NCBI RefSeq assembly: GCF_029167625.1
Contig: NZ_CP119145.1
Location: 7,006,001-7,070,000, forward strand
From: Streptomyces sp. AM 4-1-1
GTDB taxonomy: Bacteria; Actinomycetota; Actinomycetes; Streptomycetales; Streptomycetaceae
Direction: 5' to 3'
DNA: 64,000 nt
In this document: positions 1-9,019 of the stretch, piece by piece
How positions within the stretch are numbered: position 1 is the stretch's first letter
Layout: every line of letters starts with the position of its first letter
The notes under the pieces: model-generated
Told to the model about the DNA's origin: nothing
The model's input: the letters and a program-made list of their open reading frames with translations, nothing else
Databases searched by the model: none
Made by a program: the position numbers and the translations under genes

Positions 1-1
1 C

Positions 2-1081
2 TTCGACCGGACGGCCGCGCCCTCCGTGCGGGACCGGATCGCCCTCCTCGCCATCCTGACCGGCGGCTGGCCGGCCCAGGCGTGCTACGCCCTGACCAAG
101 CTGGGGGTACCGGACCTGCTGGCCGAAGGCCCCCGCCCGGCCGATGAGCTCGCCGCGGCGACCGGCGCCGACGTCCGTGCGTTCCGCCGCCTGGTGCGTG
201 TGCTGACCGCGGTCGGCCTGCTGAGTGAACCCGGGCCCGGGGTCGTCGCGTTGACGCCCACCGGCAGGCTGCTGTGCGGCGACACCGTGCGTTCCAGCCG
301 TCCTGCCGCGCTGTTGTTCGGTGAAGAGGTGCACCGGTCCTTCGGTGGGATCATGGATTCCCTGCGTACCGGACTTCCCGCCTTCGACGCGCTGTACGGG
401 CTGCCGTTCTACGACTATCTCGCCGACCGGCCCGAGGTGGCCGCCGAGTTCACCGCCGCGATGGGTACCGCCCCGGTGCCGCCCGCGCTGGACAAGGTGG
501 ACCTGAGCGGTGCCGCCACGCTGGTGGACGTCGGTGGCGGCGAGGGCAACCTGCTCGCCAAGCTGCTGCCACGCCACCCGGAGATGCGCGGTGTGCTGGC
601 CGAACTGCCGGAGGCGGTCGGCCCGGCCCGCGAACGGCTGGCCGCGTTGGGCCTCGCCGACCGGATCGATCTGGTGGAGGGCAGCTTCTTCGACCCGCTG
701 CCCGCGGGCGGCGATGTCTACGTCCTTTCCCGTGTGCTGCACAACTGGGACGACGAGCGGGCCGGGCAGATCCTGCGCCGGGTCCGCGAGGCGATGCCGG
801 ACCATGGCCGGCTGCTCGTCGTGGAACGTCTGGAGGCTCCGGTGCCCGAGGGCGCCGAGCTGTCCCAGCAGGCGGTCCAGGAACGGCTGATCGATCTGCT
901 GATGCTGGTGATGCTCCAGGGCTGGGACCGGTCGGAGACCGAGTACCGGGGCCTGCTCGAAGACGCCGGTTTCGATGTCCGCGCCGTGCACAGCCCCAGG
1001 ACGCGCTCCGACCGGGCCGAGCGCGTCATCGAGGCGGTGCCTGCCCGCCCGGCTGCACCGGTCGACGGGGAGACCCGGTGA
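2..1081 (+). CDS. SAM-dependent O-methyltransferase, 5' end outside the window
   Basis: This frame is open to the left edge, so the true start may be upstream; the first internal start is a GTG at 26. The protein has an N-terminal winged-helix dimerisation region of about 90 residues. A Rossmann SAM-binding domain follows, with motif I VDVGGGEGN at residues 167-175 (counted from 26) and HNWDDE near residue 240. This is the layout of acetylserotonin-type/polyketide O-methyltransferases, which methylate small-molecule hydroxyls in the cytosol. Its stop overlaps the next start (GTGA), so it is co-translated with the ThDP enzyme downstream. The family call is firm; the substrate is unknown. Confidence 0.88.
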   Translation, partial: FDRTAAPSVRDRIALLAILTGGWPAQACYALTKLGVPDLLAEGPRPADELAAATGADVRAFRRLVRVLTAVGLLSEPGPGVVALTPTGRLLCGDTVRSSRPAALLFGEEVHRSFGGIMDSLRTGLPAFDALYGLPFYDYLADRPEVAAEFTAAMGTAPVPPALDKVDLSGAATLVDVGGGEGNLLAKLLPRHPEMRGVLAELPEAVGPARERLAALGLADRIDLVEGSFFDPLPAGGDVYVLSRVLHNWDDERAGQILRRVREAMPDHGRLLVVERLEAPVPEGAELSQQAVQERLIDLLMLVMLQGWDRSETEYRGLLEDAGFDVRAVHSPRTRSDRAERVIEAVPARPAAPVDGETR

Positions 1082-3552
1082 CCACGTCGGACACCTCCAC
1101 CACCGTCCCGGCCACGGCTGCGTGGCCGGAGTCCGCCGCCGGGGAGCGGTTGTTGGTGGTCAGTGTCGGTGCGCGTCCCGGGTTCCACGACGCGGTGCGT
1201 ACCGCGTTGGCCGATGCCACCGACGGCCCGGGAGCCCCGGAGACTCCGGTCCATGACGACCGGCCGGACGTCTATCAGGAGACGGTCCGGCGTGCGCACC
1301 GCTTCCTGGCCCGGGCGTTGGTGGACGACGAGGTCACGGTGGTGAGCGCGGACACGCTCGCCGAGGCGGCGGAGGCGGTACGCGGCGTTGCGGCCGGTTC
1401 TCCGGCACTTGCCCTCGCGCTGCTGCTGGTGGACGCGCCGTCCGCCGGGCTGGACACGGACCCGTTCGCGGACACGGTCCAGCCGGCGCTCGCCGGGTTC
1501 TTCGCGGCGCTGCCCCGTGAGGTGATCGCCCACGATTCGGCGTACAGCGTGCATGTGTACGACCGGCTCGGGCGGTCACCGGCCCGGCTCGGACGGCCGT
1601 ACACGCTCAAGCAGGTGCCCGACCGGTCCTGGCTGCTGGCCGCGGATGTCATCTGCGCGTTCACGGACCAGGTGCAGTACCGGCACGTCGCCCAGGTCAT
1701 CCGTGCCGGGTCCGTGCCCCGGCGCGTGCTCGCCCAGTGGCTGCACTCGTTCCTGACCGCGCGCGCCGGCGACACCTGGGGGCTGCACTACTACACCGGC
1801 TCCATCATGACCGGCCTCATCGGTGAGCTGGAGCGGACCGCGGAACGCTCCGGCAACCCGGTGCTGCGGGGCCCATCCGAACACGGCCTGGCCTGTGGGG
1901 CGTTGGCGCGCTGGCAGCTCGACGAGGCGCCGTTCCTCATTGTCGTCACCAACGGCATGGTCGACGAGTTCAAGGGCACGCTGGCCAACTTACGCGAGTC
2001 CCGGGCCCGTGGCTTCATCGTCTGCGGTGAGCCGGACCCGGGCGGCTGGTTCCCGTTCCAGGGCACGATCGACCAGGACGGTGACTCCCGTGAGGTGCTG
2101 CGGGCCCGCCGTCTGGTCACGCTCCATCTGGACGATCCGGCCCGGCTCCCCGAGGACCTCGCGGCGGCCCGGGAGGCGTACGACGCCGATGAGGGCCCGG
2201 TCGTCCTGCTGGCCACCCACACCGTGCTGAACGCGTCCGCCACCGGAGAGGAACCAGCGGCACCCGGCGCTCCCCCCACGAACCGTGTCCAGGTCACCGA
2301 GAGTGCCCTCACTCCCGTGGTGCGGCTGGTCAACGAGGAACCCGCCCGGTTGCTGTGGCAGTGCGGCCGGCTCGACGAGGAGGAGCGCACGCTCACCCTT
2401 TCCCTCGCCCGGTCGGCCGGGATCGCGCTCGCCGACTCGCTGACCCGGCCCGGCACGGTGAGCCGCTATCACGCGGGCGCGCCCGTGCCGAACTATCTGG
2501 GCACTCTGGGGATGATGGGCTGCTCGGCGCGGGTGCACGCGTTCCTGCATCACGAGGGACGGCTGCGCGGCCGGGCGGACCAGGCGCTGTTCTTCCTCAA
2601 GAGCCGGATCACGGAGCTGTCGACGCCGTTCCCGCCGGACGCCCTGGAGCGCCGGCTGCGCGTCGTGCAGGTCACCGACACTCCCGGACACATCGCGCCG
2701 TTCACCGATCACCCGGTGGTCGGCGACGCCAAGGGATTCCTGCGGGCGCTGCGAGAGCGCCTGGCGGTCGATCCGCAGGTGCTGGAGGGCCGCCGCAGGG
2801 CGATCGAAGCGACCCGGGACAGCGCCTCCGATGTGCTGCACCGGCTGCCGCTGAGGCCGATGAGCCCGAACTACTTCTTCCATCAGCTCGGTGAACTGCT
2901 CGACGAGCTGATCACCGGTCACGGCTACACCTATACCGGGCTGTACGAGGTGGGGCGCGGCGGCATCTCCGCCGTGCGGAACCTGCCGCGTACCGGACCG
3001 GGCTTCTCCGGCTGGTACGGGCGGGCCCTGATGGGCGACGCGCTGCAGGCGGTGCCCGCGGTGGCCGTGACGCGCGACGACAACGTCCTGGCGTTCGTCG
3101 GGGACGGGGCCGGTGCCCTGGTCCCCGACATCGTGCCCACGCTGGTGCAGCAGGCGGTGCTGTACGGCAGGCGGCCCGCCGGCAACGTCAGCGTCTTCCG
3201 GCTGGTCGACGGCGGTCACTCCGTCATCCGTACCTACCGCGAGACCCAGACCGCGGTCGCGGCCGACCGTCAGACGCAGGTGCTGCACCTGCTGGAGCCC
3301 GAGTGGTCGCACGCCTACGGGCCGCTCACGGTCTCGCACCGGCACCTCACCGATGTGCCGCGCGAGGAGCTGCGCGAGCGGCTGCTGCGGCGTGGCGCCG
3401 TCGATCTGTACTCGGTGGAACTGGCGCACAACAACGAGGGCGACGGCATGAACGCGGCCGGGGCTCTTGGCTGGCAGCGCGACGAACTGGCCGAACTCGC
3501 CTTCACCGTCGCCCGCACGACCCGCAGGAGGGCCGGGCGGGGCCGCCACTGA
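1078..3552 (+). CDS. ThDP-dependent enzyme, acetolactate-synthase/decarboxylase-like
   Basis: The protein is 824 residues, longer than the usual 550-600 of acetolactate synthases and 2-oxoacid decarboxylases. The C-terminal part holds a ThDP/Mg-binding signature, GDG at about residue 675, then 25 residues, then Asn, in the run beginning LAFVGDGAGALVPD. Upstream lies a glycine-rich stretch (GTLGMMGCSARVHAFLHHEG). Enzymes of this superfamily make or break C-C bonds next to a carbonyl. The gene overlaps the methyltransferase by four bases and lies 15 bp or more before a hydrolase, so a biosynthetic operon is likely. The N-terminal 250 residues were not recognised. The superfamily is fairly sure; the reaction is not. 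Confidence 0.7.
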   Translation: MTTSDTSTTVPATAAWPESAAGERLLVVSVGARPGFHDAVRTALADATDGPGAPETPVHDDRPDVYQETVRRAHRFLARALVDDEVTVVSADTLAEAAEAVRGVAAGSPALALALLLVDAPSAGLDTDPFADTVQPALAGFFAALPREVIAHDSAYSVHVYDRLGRSPARLGRPYTLKQVPDRSWLLAADVICAFTDQVQYRHVAQVIRAGSVPRRVLAQWLHSFLTARAGDTWGLHYYTGSIMTGLIGELERTAERSGNPVLRGPSEHGLACGALARWQLDEAPFLIVVTNGMVDEFKGTLANLRESRARGFIVCGEPDPGGWFPFQGTIDQDGDSREVLRARRLVTLHLDDPARLPEDLAAAREAYDADEGPVVLLATHTVLNASATGEEPAAPGAPPTNRVQVTESALTPVVRLVNEEPARLLWQCGRLDEEERTLTLSLARSAGIALADSLTRPGTVSRYHAGAPVPNYLGTLGMMGCSARVHAFLHHEGRLRGRADQALFFLKSRITELSTPFPPDALERRLRVVQVTDTPGHIAPFTDHPVVGDAKGFLRALRERLAVDPQVLEGRRRAIEATRDSASDVLHRLPLRPMSPNYFFHQLGELLDELITGHGYTYTGLYEVGRGGISAVRNLPRTGPGFSGWYGRALMGDALQAVPAVAVTRDDNVLAFVGDGAGALVPDIVPTLVQQAVLYGRRPAGNVSVFRLVDGGHSVIRTYRETQTAVAADRQTQVLHLLEPEWSHAYGPLTVSHRHLTDVPREELRERLLRRGAVDLYSVELAHNNEGDGMNAAGALGWQRDELAELAFTVARTTRRRAGRGRH

Positions 3553-3567
3553 CCGGGCGGGCGTCCC

Positions 3568-4453
3568 GTGCGCGCCCATATCAGTCCGGCAGGGGCCAGA
3601 AGGCCCCGGGCCGGAGCCGTGACCGAGACCAGCAGGACGGACATGAACCAGGCCACAGCCCTCACCGGCAGGGCGCTCAACGCCGTTTCCCTGGTCAGCC
3701 CGTGGCTGGCCGGGGAGGCCGCGTACCGGGTCTTCCGTCTCCCGCTGCGGCGGGCCAGGCCCGGGGACGGGGAACGGGCCCTGCTGGAGCGGGCGCACAC
3801 CGCCAGGGTCCGGATCGACGGCGAGACGGCGGTCACCTACCGGTGGGGCAGCGGTGAGCGGCCCGTGCTGCTCGCGCACGGGTGGCAGTCGCGCGGCACG
3901 TGCTTCGAGCACTTCGTACCGGGGTTGCTGGAGGCCGGGTACAGCCCCGTCGCCTATGACGCGCCCGCCCACGGTGACGCGACCGGCGCCACCACCACCG
4001 TGCTGGCCTTCCGCGACGTGATCCGGCATCTGGCCGACGAGTACGGTGACTTCGAGGCGGTGGTCGGACATTCCGTGGGCGTCATGGCCTCCGTGCTCGC
4101 GCTGCGCTGCGGAGTGCGGGCGCGGAGGTTCGTCGCGATCAGCCAGGTCGGTGAGTTCAGCCATCTCTTCGACGGGTTCTGCGGGCAACTGGCGCTGCGG
4201 CGGCGGGTACGCGAGGAACTGCGCGGGCGCATGGAGCAGCGGCTCTTCCCCCAGGAGCGGGACATCTGGCGGCGCTTTTCCACCACGTACGAGCCCGAGC
4301 GGATCACCGCGCCGATCCTGGTGTTCCACGACGAGCGGGACCGGGTGGCCGGTGTCGGCCAGGCCCGGCGGATGGCGGAGGTGTTCGGCGGACAGGCCCG
4401 TCTGGTCATCACCGAGGGCCTCGGCCACCGCAGAATCCTGTCCGATCCCACCG
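3568..4453 (+). pseudogene. alpha/beta hydrolase truncated by the ISL3-family element
   Basis: The frame encodes an alpha/beta hydrolase with an oxyanion region LLAHGWQSRG, a nucleophile elbow GHSVGVMAS, an acid region (FHDERDRVAG) and a catalytic-His region (EGLGHRRILSDP). The probable start is GTG 3619 or ATG 3643. All catalytic parts are present, but at 4454 the frame runs into the left inverted repeat of an insertion sequence, so the last 10-20 native residues are replaced by IS-encoded ones up to about 4542. Activity may survive. No continuation of the gene was found beyond the right end of the element. Confidence 0.75.
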
Positions 4454-6115
4454 GGGACTGTAAAACGTTCGGCTCTGTCTCACATTCGGTGGTGACTCTG
4501 CGTGGTGTTATCCGAGGAGGATGCGGTGGCGAAGGAGGGTGAAGCCTGCTCGTCCGTGCATCTGGCGGGCAATCCGCTTGGTCTTGGTGTTGACGCCCTC
4601 GGTCGGGCCGTTGCTGTACGGGAGTGTGAATGCGGCGATCACAGCGTCGCGGTCTCGCTCGAGAGCGCGGGTGAAGGCGTGCAGATACGGCAGATCGGCC
4701 GCGCGGACCTGGGCGACCCATCGGTCGAGTGCATCGGCGTTTTCTGGCTGAGGCTTCAGAAGTAGAGCGAAGGTCCGGATGTGGGTTGCCAGTTGGGTCA
4801 ACTCGGGGCAGGCGGCGGTGAGCCGGGCCAGGAGGTCGTGGTGCTCGGCCTTGAGGTTGTCGGGCCTGGTGAGGAGCATCCGGGCGAGTCTGCGTGCGGA
4901 GATATGGCTGCGGTCGGCGTCCGCGCGCCCTTGGTTGATGTACTTGTGCAGGAGGTTGAGGCAGCCCGTGAAGCCAAGGGCCTTGATCTCTCCGAAGAGG
5001 TGCTGGACGGGGACGGCGGGGTCGTCAGCCCGGCGTTTGCGCAGGTGCTCGCGGTAGGGATCGACGAGGCTGGCGCGGTATTTCGGGACGCGGAGCATCC
5101 GCTCGGGCCGGTCGGCTCGGGCATAGCGTTTGACGGTATTCAGGGCCAGATGCAGACGGCGGCCGCACTCGAGGAGACCCACGCCCTGGTCGAGGAGGTC
5201 GTGAATCTGGTGCCAGCGCTCCAGGGTGGTCCGTGCGCGGGGCCCGTCATACAGGGGCGCCTCCAGCACGGTGGCCCAGCAGGTGCTGTGCGCCTTGATC
5301 TCGCTCAGGGCGGCTTCGCACAGGTTGTGCCATAAATGCCGGCGGTCACCGACCTGCACTGCATCGGGCAGAGCGCGGCGGATGGCCTCGGCGTAGGTCG
5401 CCGAGCCGTCACGGCACACGATCTCGACGCTCCGATGTTCGCGCAGCCAGGCTTCCAGAGTGTCAGCCGTGCGGTCGGGCAGCACGTCGATCCGCTCATG
5501 GGTCTCGGCGTCGATCACCACGGTGGCATAGCGGTGCCGCCGGCGCAGAGCGAAATCGTCGACGCCGATCACGCGGGGCGCCCGTCCCGTGGGCAACGGA
5601 ATCCGCAACAGGGCCCGCAGAGCCGTGTGACGCGACAGGCCTACCGCGAGTATCGCCAGTACGCGCGTCCCTGCCCGGCCCGCTAACTCCTTGACTACCG
5701 CCTTGACCTGCGCGGTCAGGCGGGTGGTGCGTCGCTGATAACGCTCCAGCACCCCGGGCACCTGCTCGCGGAAGGTGTGACGGCAGCCGTGTGTCGGACA
5801 GACCAGACGCCGCACCCGTACACGGACCACCACTCGTCGGCCGTCGACCGGTACGTCGGCCACGGTCTGCCAGTGATACCCGTGAACGCGCCCCGACGAG
5901 GCCCCGCACACGGGGCAGGGCGCGGTCTTCTGCGGAGTCCGCGCCCTCACCACGACCCGCTCGCCCTCGTCGACCACATCCTCAATGACCAGCGGAGATA
6001 TCCCCGCAAATACCATCTGCGCAAGCTGGTTGACATCCATCACATCGATGTCAACGACACTCACCACGCAGAGTCACCACCGAATGTGAGACAGAGCCGA
6101 TCGTTTTACAGTCCC
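4454..6115. mobile_element. ISL3-family insertion sequence with 54-bp inverted repeats
   Basis: The ends at 4454-4507 and 6062-6115 are inverted copies of each other over 54 bp with one mismatch. They begin GGGACTGTAAAACG and contain GGCTCTGTCTCACA. A single transposase gene fills the interior. No 8-bp target duplication is visible: the flanks are TCCCACCG on the left and GCCACAGC on the right. This suggests a deletion or recombination at one end after insertion. Confidence 0.9.
4508..6067 (-). CDS. ISL3-family transposase
   Basis: This 519-residue DDE transposase has the N-terminal cysteine zinc-binding arrangement of the family (CPVCGASSG and a later CPTHGC), helix-turn-helix regions, the strand GVDDFALRRRHRYATVVID and the C-terminal NGPTEGVNTKTKRIARQ block. 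The length is normal for ISL3 transposases and the frame is intact. The stop codon abuts the inner edge of the left inverted repeat. The gene is probably functional, which makes this one of the few potentially active elements here. Confidence 0.92.
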   Translation of the reverse strand: MVSVVDIDVMDVNQLAQMVFAGISPLVIEDVVDEGERVVVRARTPQKTAPCPVCGASSGRVHGYHWQTVADVPVDGRRVVVRVRVRRLVCPTHGCRHTFREQVPGVLERYQRRTTRLTAQVKAVVKELAGRAGTRVLAILAVGLSRHTALRALLRIPLPTGRAPRVIGVDDFALRRRHRYATVVIDAETHERIDVLPDRTADTLEAWLREHRSVEIVCRDGSATYAEAIRRALPDAVQVGDRRHLWHNLCEAALSEIKAHSTCWATVLEAPLYDGPRARTTLERWHQIHDLLDQGVGLLECGRRLHLALNTVKRYARADRPERMLRVPKYRASLVDPYREHLRKRRADDPAVPVQHLFGEIKALGFTGCLNLLHKYINQGRADADRSHISARRLARMLLTRPDNLKAEHHDLLARLTAACPELTQLATHIRTFALLLKPQPENADALDRWVAQVRAADLPYLHAFTRALERDRDAVIAAFTLPYSNGPTEGVNTKTKRIARQMHGRAGFTLLRHRILLG

Positions 6116-6186
6116 GCCACAGCCACTCTGGATCCCACAGCCTGACCTGGGGATCAGTCCTTAGCGTTGTTTTTTCGGCGAGAACT

Positions 6187-6403
6187 CCTGGGACCCCTCG
6201 CAGGGGCGATGAGGACCCGCAGGAGACCGGGCCACCCTCGGCCAGGCCATGGTGTTGTGACCCCTCGCAGGGGCGATGAGGGCGCGGTCCGTACGTTGTG
6301 GGCCCGGCGGCACGCGTCGTGTTGTGACCCCTCGCAGGGGCGATGAGGGCGCCGTGAGCGCCAGGAGGATGAGGACCGCCAGCGGGCGTTGTGACCCCTC
6401 GCA
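6187..6403 (-). CRISPR. Left CRISPR array, leader-distal fragment A
   Basis: It holds three repeats at about 6187-6216, 6254-6283 and 6321-6350, plus the first 16 bases of a fourth (6388-6403). The consensus on the + strand is GTTGTGACCCCTCGC followed by AGGGGCGATGAGGAC. The outermost repeat has lost its first five bases, and the second and third end in GGGC instead of GGAC, as expected at the old, trailer end. The transcript sense is inferred to be minus from the leader at 24272-24380. The fourth repeat is cut by the Tn3-family transposon and resumes at 19667. Confidence 0.93.
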
Positions 6404-6450
6404 GGGGTAGCGCCGAGGTAAACCCAAAAGCCGCCAGTACTTGATCTTGG
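6404..6450 (+). repeat. Left terminal inverted repeat of the Tn3-family transposon
   Basis: The sequence begins GGGGTAGCGCCGAGG and matches the reverse complement of 19620-19666 except at three positions. The GGGG start and 40-50 bp length fit Tn3-family ends. Confidence 0.9.
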
Positions 6451-6471
6451 CGGGTGTAGTGCTCGGTCCGC

Positions 6472-7401
6472 TCAACGCAGGCTGGCAGCCGGAAGTGCGC
6501 TGACGCGGTTCTCGTACTCGCGGCGGGCCTTGCGCTGTGCCGGGATCGCCGGGGTGCCATGAGTGCCGTCGAGGGGCTGGCAGCGGGCGAGGAGTTGGCG
6601 GTGGACCGCGGGCACGGCAGTGACGCGCAGCGTGTAACCCTGGCCTCGTCGTACGGTCACGCCCTGGTCGAGCGCAGCCCGCTCGGCGTCGTCCAGTTCG
6701 GTCGCGCGGAGGAAGTCGGCGACCTTGCCCGGCATGTCGAGGGCGATCGGCAGCTCCGGGGTCGGGGTGCCATCGTCGGCTACGACGTGTTCGGGCATGA
6801 GGTCGGCGACGGCCGTGCGGATGGCACCGCGGCTGACGTCGTGCTCGCGGGCCAGGGCGGCGATGGACCGGCCCTCCAGGTACCTGGTGCGGACGGCGTC
6901 GGTCTTCTCGGTCTTGATGGCAGGGCGGCGTCCGCCCTTGTTGCCCTTGGCCTCGGCGGCCCGCAGCCCGTCGTAGGTCAGCTCGCGCTGGAGGTCACGT
7001 TGTAGTTCGCCGACGGCCGCGAGGGTCTGCACCATGAACTTCACGGTGGACAGCAGTTCTCCGGTGCGCGGGTGGCGGGCGGTGAGGTCCATCGCGGAGA
7101 ACGCGCCGTCGTGGATGCGCAGGGCGAGACAGTTGCGGTGCAGAACGTCGAGCACATCGAGGACGTGCTGGGTACCGCGCACGAGGCGGAACATCTCCGA
7201 GATGTGCACGGCGTCGCCTGGTCCCGCGTACGCGAGCAACTCGCCGAACTTCGGGCGCTGGAGCGGGTGAAGGCGGCTGGAGGTGCCAGCCTCCTCCTCG
7301 AACGTCACCGGGTCCTCGATCCCGGCCTCGGCGAGGACGAGGTTCTGACGGGCGGTCGACTGCTGGTCGGTCGACACCCGCTTGTAGACCAGATTGGCCA
7401 T
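6472..7401 (-). CDS. tnpR: Serine recombinase (resolvase) of the Tn3-family element
   Basis: The protein is 309 residues. An N-terminal resolvase/invertase domain starts MANLVYKRVST, where the Ser of RVST is the expected nucleophile. It continues through the E-helix region (TVKFMVQTLAAVGELQRDLQREL) to a helix-turn-helix near residues 165-195 (GRSIAALAREHDVSRGAIR). An extra C-terminal part of about 110 residues makes it longer than the 185-200 residues of the classic type. In Tn3-family transposition it resolves cointegrates at a res site. It sits directly inside the left inverted repeat, as expected. Confidence 0.88.
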   Translation of the reverse strand: MANLVYKRVSTDQQSTARQNLVLAEAGIEDPVTFEEEAGTSSRLHPLQRPKFGELLAYAGPGDAVHISEMFRLVRGTQHVLDVLDVLHRNCLALRIHDGAFSAMDLTARHPRTGELLSTVKFMVQTLAAVGELQRDLQRELTYDGLRAAEAKGNKGGRRPAIKTEKTDAVRTRYLEGRSIAALAREHDVSRGAIRTAVADLMPEHVVADDGTPTPELPIALDMPGKVADFLRATELDDAERAALDQGVTVRRGQGYTLRVTAVPAVHRQLLARCQPLDGTHGTPAIPAQRKARREYENRVSALPAASLR

Positions 7402-7716
7402 GCCGTTCCCCGTTCCTGTGGGCCCATTAGACCCTAGCTGTCATCAAACCCTGTCATCAGCGGTCATTGATTCTGATTGGATCCGTGCCGCCGCGAGACC
7501 CCGGAATGTCCGGGTTCATTGGATGCTCGCCGCGCCTGCCGTCATTCGTTCGAATGACGGCAGGCGCGGCGTCGGCCCGGACGGCGCGGGGTGTTGATGA
7601 CCAGGCATCGAGGCCGGAGTCGCTCCGCGTCCTCTTTGCCACACAGCTGGAGGGGCCGGGGCGGAGTGTCGTCGACACCTGAGCCGGGGTGGCGGTGAAC
7701 CGCGATGACCGGGGTG
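7402..7716. other. Intergenic region with probable res site and a long palindrome
   Basis: This 315-bp stretch has no convincing gene. Next to the resolvase start it carries repeated TCATC-type words (GCTGTCATCAAACCCTGTCATCAG), which could be recombinase-binding subsites. At 7532-7567 lies a perfect palindrome with 17-bp arms (GCGCCTGCCGTCATTCG) and a 2-nt centre. The position next to tnpR fits a res site, but subsite boundaries cannot be set by eye. Confidence 0.45.
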
Positions 7717-8322
7717 TCACGCCTTGAGTTCGCGGAATGTCGAGACGCTGGCCATCAGTAGGGTGGCTTCCCAGAGGCGGATGGCGTCTGCTCGCGCAGG
7801 GGTGGCGTTGAGGACGGGGCCGAAAATTGCTCGTTGGGTGCCGTCGGGTGTGGTGATGGCCAAGACGGGGGTGCCGATCTGGGCATCGATTTGGTCGACG
7901 CCGGCGTGGTGCGAGGCGCGCAGTGCCTGGTCGTAGTCGGTGGCGGTACCGGCCTCGGTGAGCGCGGTGGGCAGGCCGCTGCGGTGCAGGGCTTCGTCGA
8001 TGTCGCCGATCCATTCGCGCGCGGTGCCGTCAGGCTCGGTCCACAGTGCGGCGTAGAACGTGCCGAGTGCGGTATGTCCGTGCTCGGTCTGGACGGCCGC
8101 CGCGATGCGGGCGGGAATCCACAGGTAGCCGTGCGGGTCGCCTTCGGGGTCGTCGTCGCGATGCTCGTTGAGCACCGCCAAGCTCATCACCCGCCAGCGC
8201 ACCTGGAGCACTACCTGGTCGGCGACCTGGGCGATCCAGCGTGCGGTGTGGCGGGTGAGCGGGCAGGCCGGGTCGAGCCAGAAGTCGACACTCCAGCCTG
8301 CCTCGGCGGTTGTGCCGGTCAT
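7717..8322 (-). CDS. Thioredoxin-fold protein, Rv2466c/FrnE-like
   Basis: I chose the ATG at 8322, giving 201 residues; a longer open frame upstream overlaps the TetR gene and is a shadow. The N-terminus reads VDFWLDPACPLT, a thioredoxin-fold active-site region with a single Cys and Pro-Leu-Thr. It is followed by WRVMSLAVLNE and the C-terminal block GTPVLAI. This matches the DsbA-family group typified by the mycothiol-dependent nitroreductase Rv2466c. The start overlaps the TetR stop by four bases, so the two are co-translated. A role in redox defence or drug activation is possible but unproven. Confidence 0.75.
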   Translation of the reverse strand: MTGTTAEAGWSVDFWLDPACPLTRHTARWIAQVADQVVLQVRWRVMSLAVLNEHRDDDPEGDPHGYLWIPARIAAAVQTEHGHTALGTFYAALWTEPDGTAREWIGDIDEALHRSGLPTALTEAGTATDYDQALRASHHAGVDQIDAQIGTPVLAITTPDGTQRAIFGPVLNATPARADAIRLWEATLLMASVSTFRELKA

Positions 8323-8927
8323 GGCTTCCGGCCCGATCCCGGACGTGCACCGGCCGTGGCGGTGATCCCCTGTTCCAGTGTGCGGGTCACGGTCGCGGTG
8401 ACGTCGAACTTGGCGAGGGTGCCCCGTTCGACCTGTTCGAAGGCGGTGTAGGTCACTCCCCAAAGGACTTGCTGGATCCATTCGGCGGGGAGCTGGTCGT
8501 CGAAGACGCCCTCGGCCTGCCCGCGGCGGATGAGGTCGATCACCGGGTCGTGCGGTGTCGGAAGGTCGGGCTCGGGGGTGGGGGCGACATCGCGCACCAG
8601 GGACTGGTCGCCGAAGACGAACATGATCGCATCGCTGGCCGAGGCCAGGGCCGCGATCACACGGCGCATGGCATCCAGCGGGTGTCCTTTGTCGGGGTCC
8701 GCTTCGGCGATGGCGCCACCGATGGCTTCCAGGGCGTGCTCGGTGGCAGCGCGCAGCAGACCGTCGCGTTCTGGGAAGTAGCGGTGCAGGGTCGTGCGGC
8801 CGACTTCCGCGGCCTCGGCGACCTGGGGCAACGTGGCTGCCCGGTCGCGCGCCCAAACATGCACCGAGGCAGTCATAATGGCCCGTTCAGTTCGATTCCG
8901 GGCACTGGAGGTCTGCTTCGCACTCAT
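8319..8927 (-). CDS. TetR/AcrR-family transcriptional regulator
   Basis: The protein is 202 residues. The N-terminal helix-turn-helix (ATLPQVAEAAEVGRTTLHRYFPERDGLL, residues about 30-58) is a clear TetR signature, and the rest is the helical ligand-binding domain. It is divergent from the ABC exporter starting at 9020 with about 90 bp between them, the usual layout for a repressor of its neighbour. It is co-translated with the thioredoxin-fold gene. The inducer is unknown, perhaps the exporter substrate. Confidence 0.9.
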   Translation of the reverse strand: MSAKQTSSARNRTERAIMTASVHVWARDRAATLPQVAEAAEVGRTTLHRYFPERDGLLRAATEHALEAIGGAIAEADPDKGHPLDAMRRVIAALASASDAIMFVFGDQSLVRDVAPTPEPDLPTPHDPVIDLIRRGQAEGVFDDQLPAEWIQQVLWGVTYTAFEQVERGTLAKFDVTATVTRTLEQGITATAGARPGSGRKP

Positions 8928-9019
8928 GGCTCAATGGTATCAGTTACACCCGTAAAGGATTTCTGCACCTCGCCGATGGAAGTTTGAAGTTCCATTCAGG
9001 GTGCTTTACAGTCCGCATT
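8928..9019. promoter_or_regulatory. Divergent promoter/operator region of tetR and exporter
   Basis: This short, relatively AT-rich region separates the TetR gene from the ABC exporter. It contains TGGTATCAGTTACAC and the imperfect inverted word GGAAGTTTGAAGTTCC near 8978, which could be a TetR operator. Promoter hexamers are not assignable with confidence. Confidence 0.4.

Noticed and set aside
1990..4428. An 812-residue open frame on the minus strand opposite the ThDP and hydrolase genes
   Set aside because: It is Pro/Arg/Gly/His-rich without any motif and lies wholly opposite two well-supported genes; a GC-rich antisense shadow.
4446..6123. A target-site duplication for the ISL3-family element
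   Set aside because: The eight bases outside the two inverted repeats (TCCCACCG and GCCACAGC) do not match. A GATCCCAC word on both sides is offset by different distances and is probably chance.
7717..8856. A 379-residue version of the thioredoxin-fold gene
   Set aside because: The extra N-terminal 178 residues lie opposite in frame to the TetR gene and are Arg/Pro-rich; the family start is at 8322.
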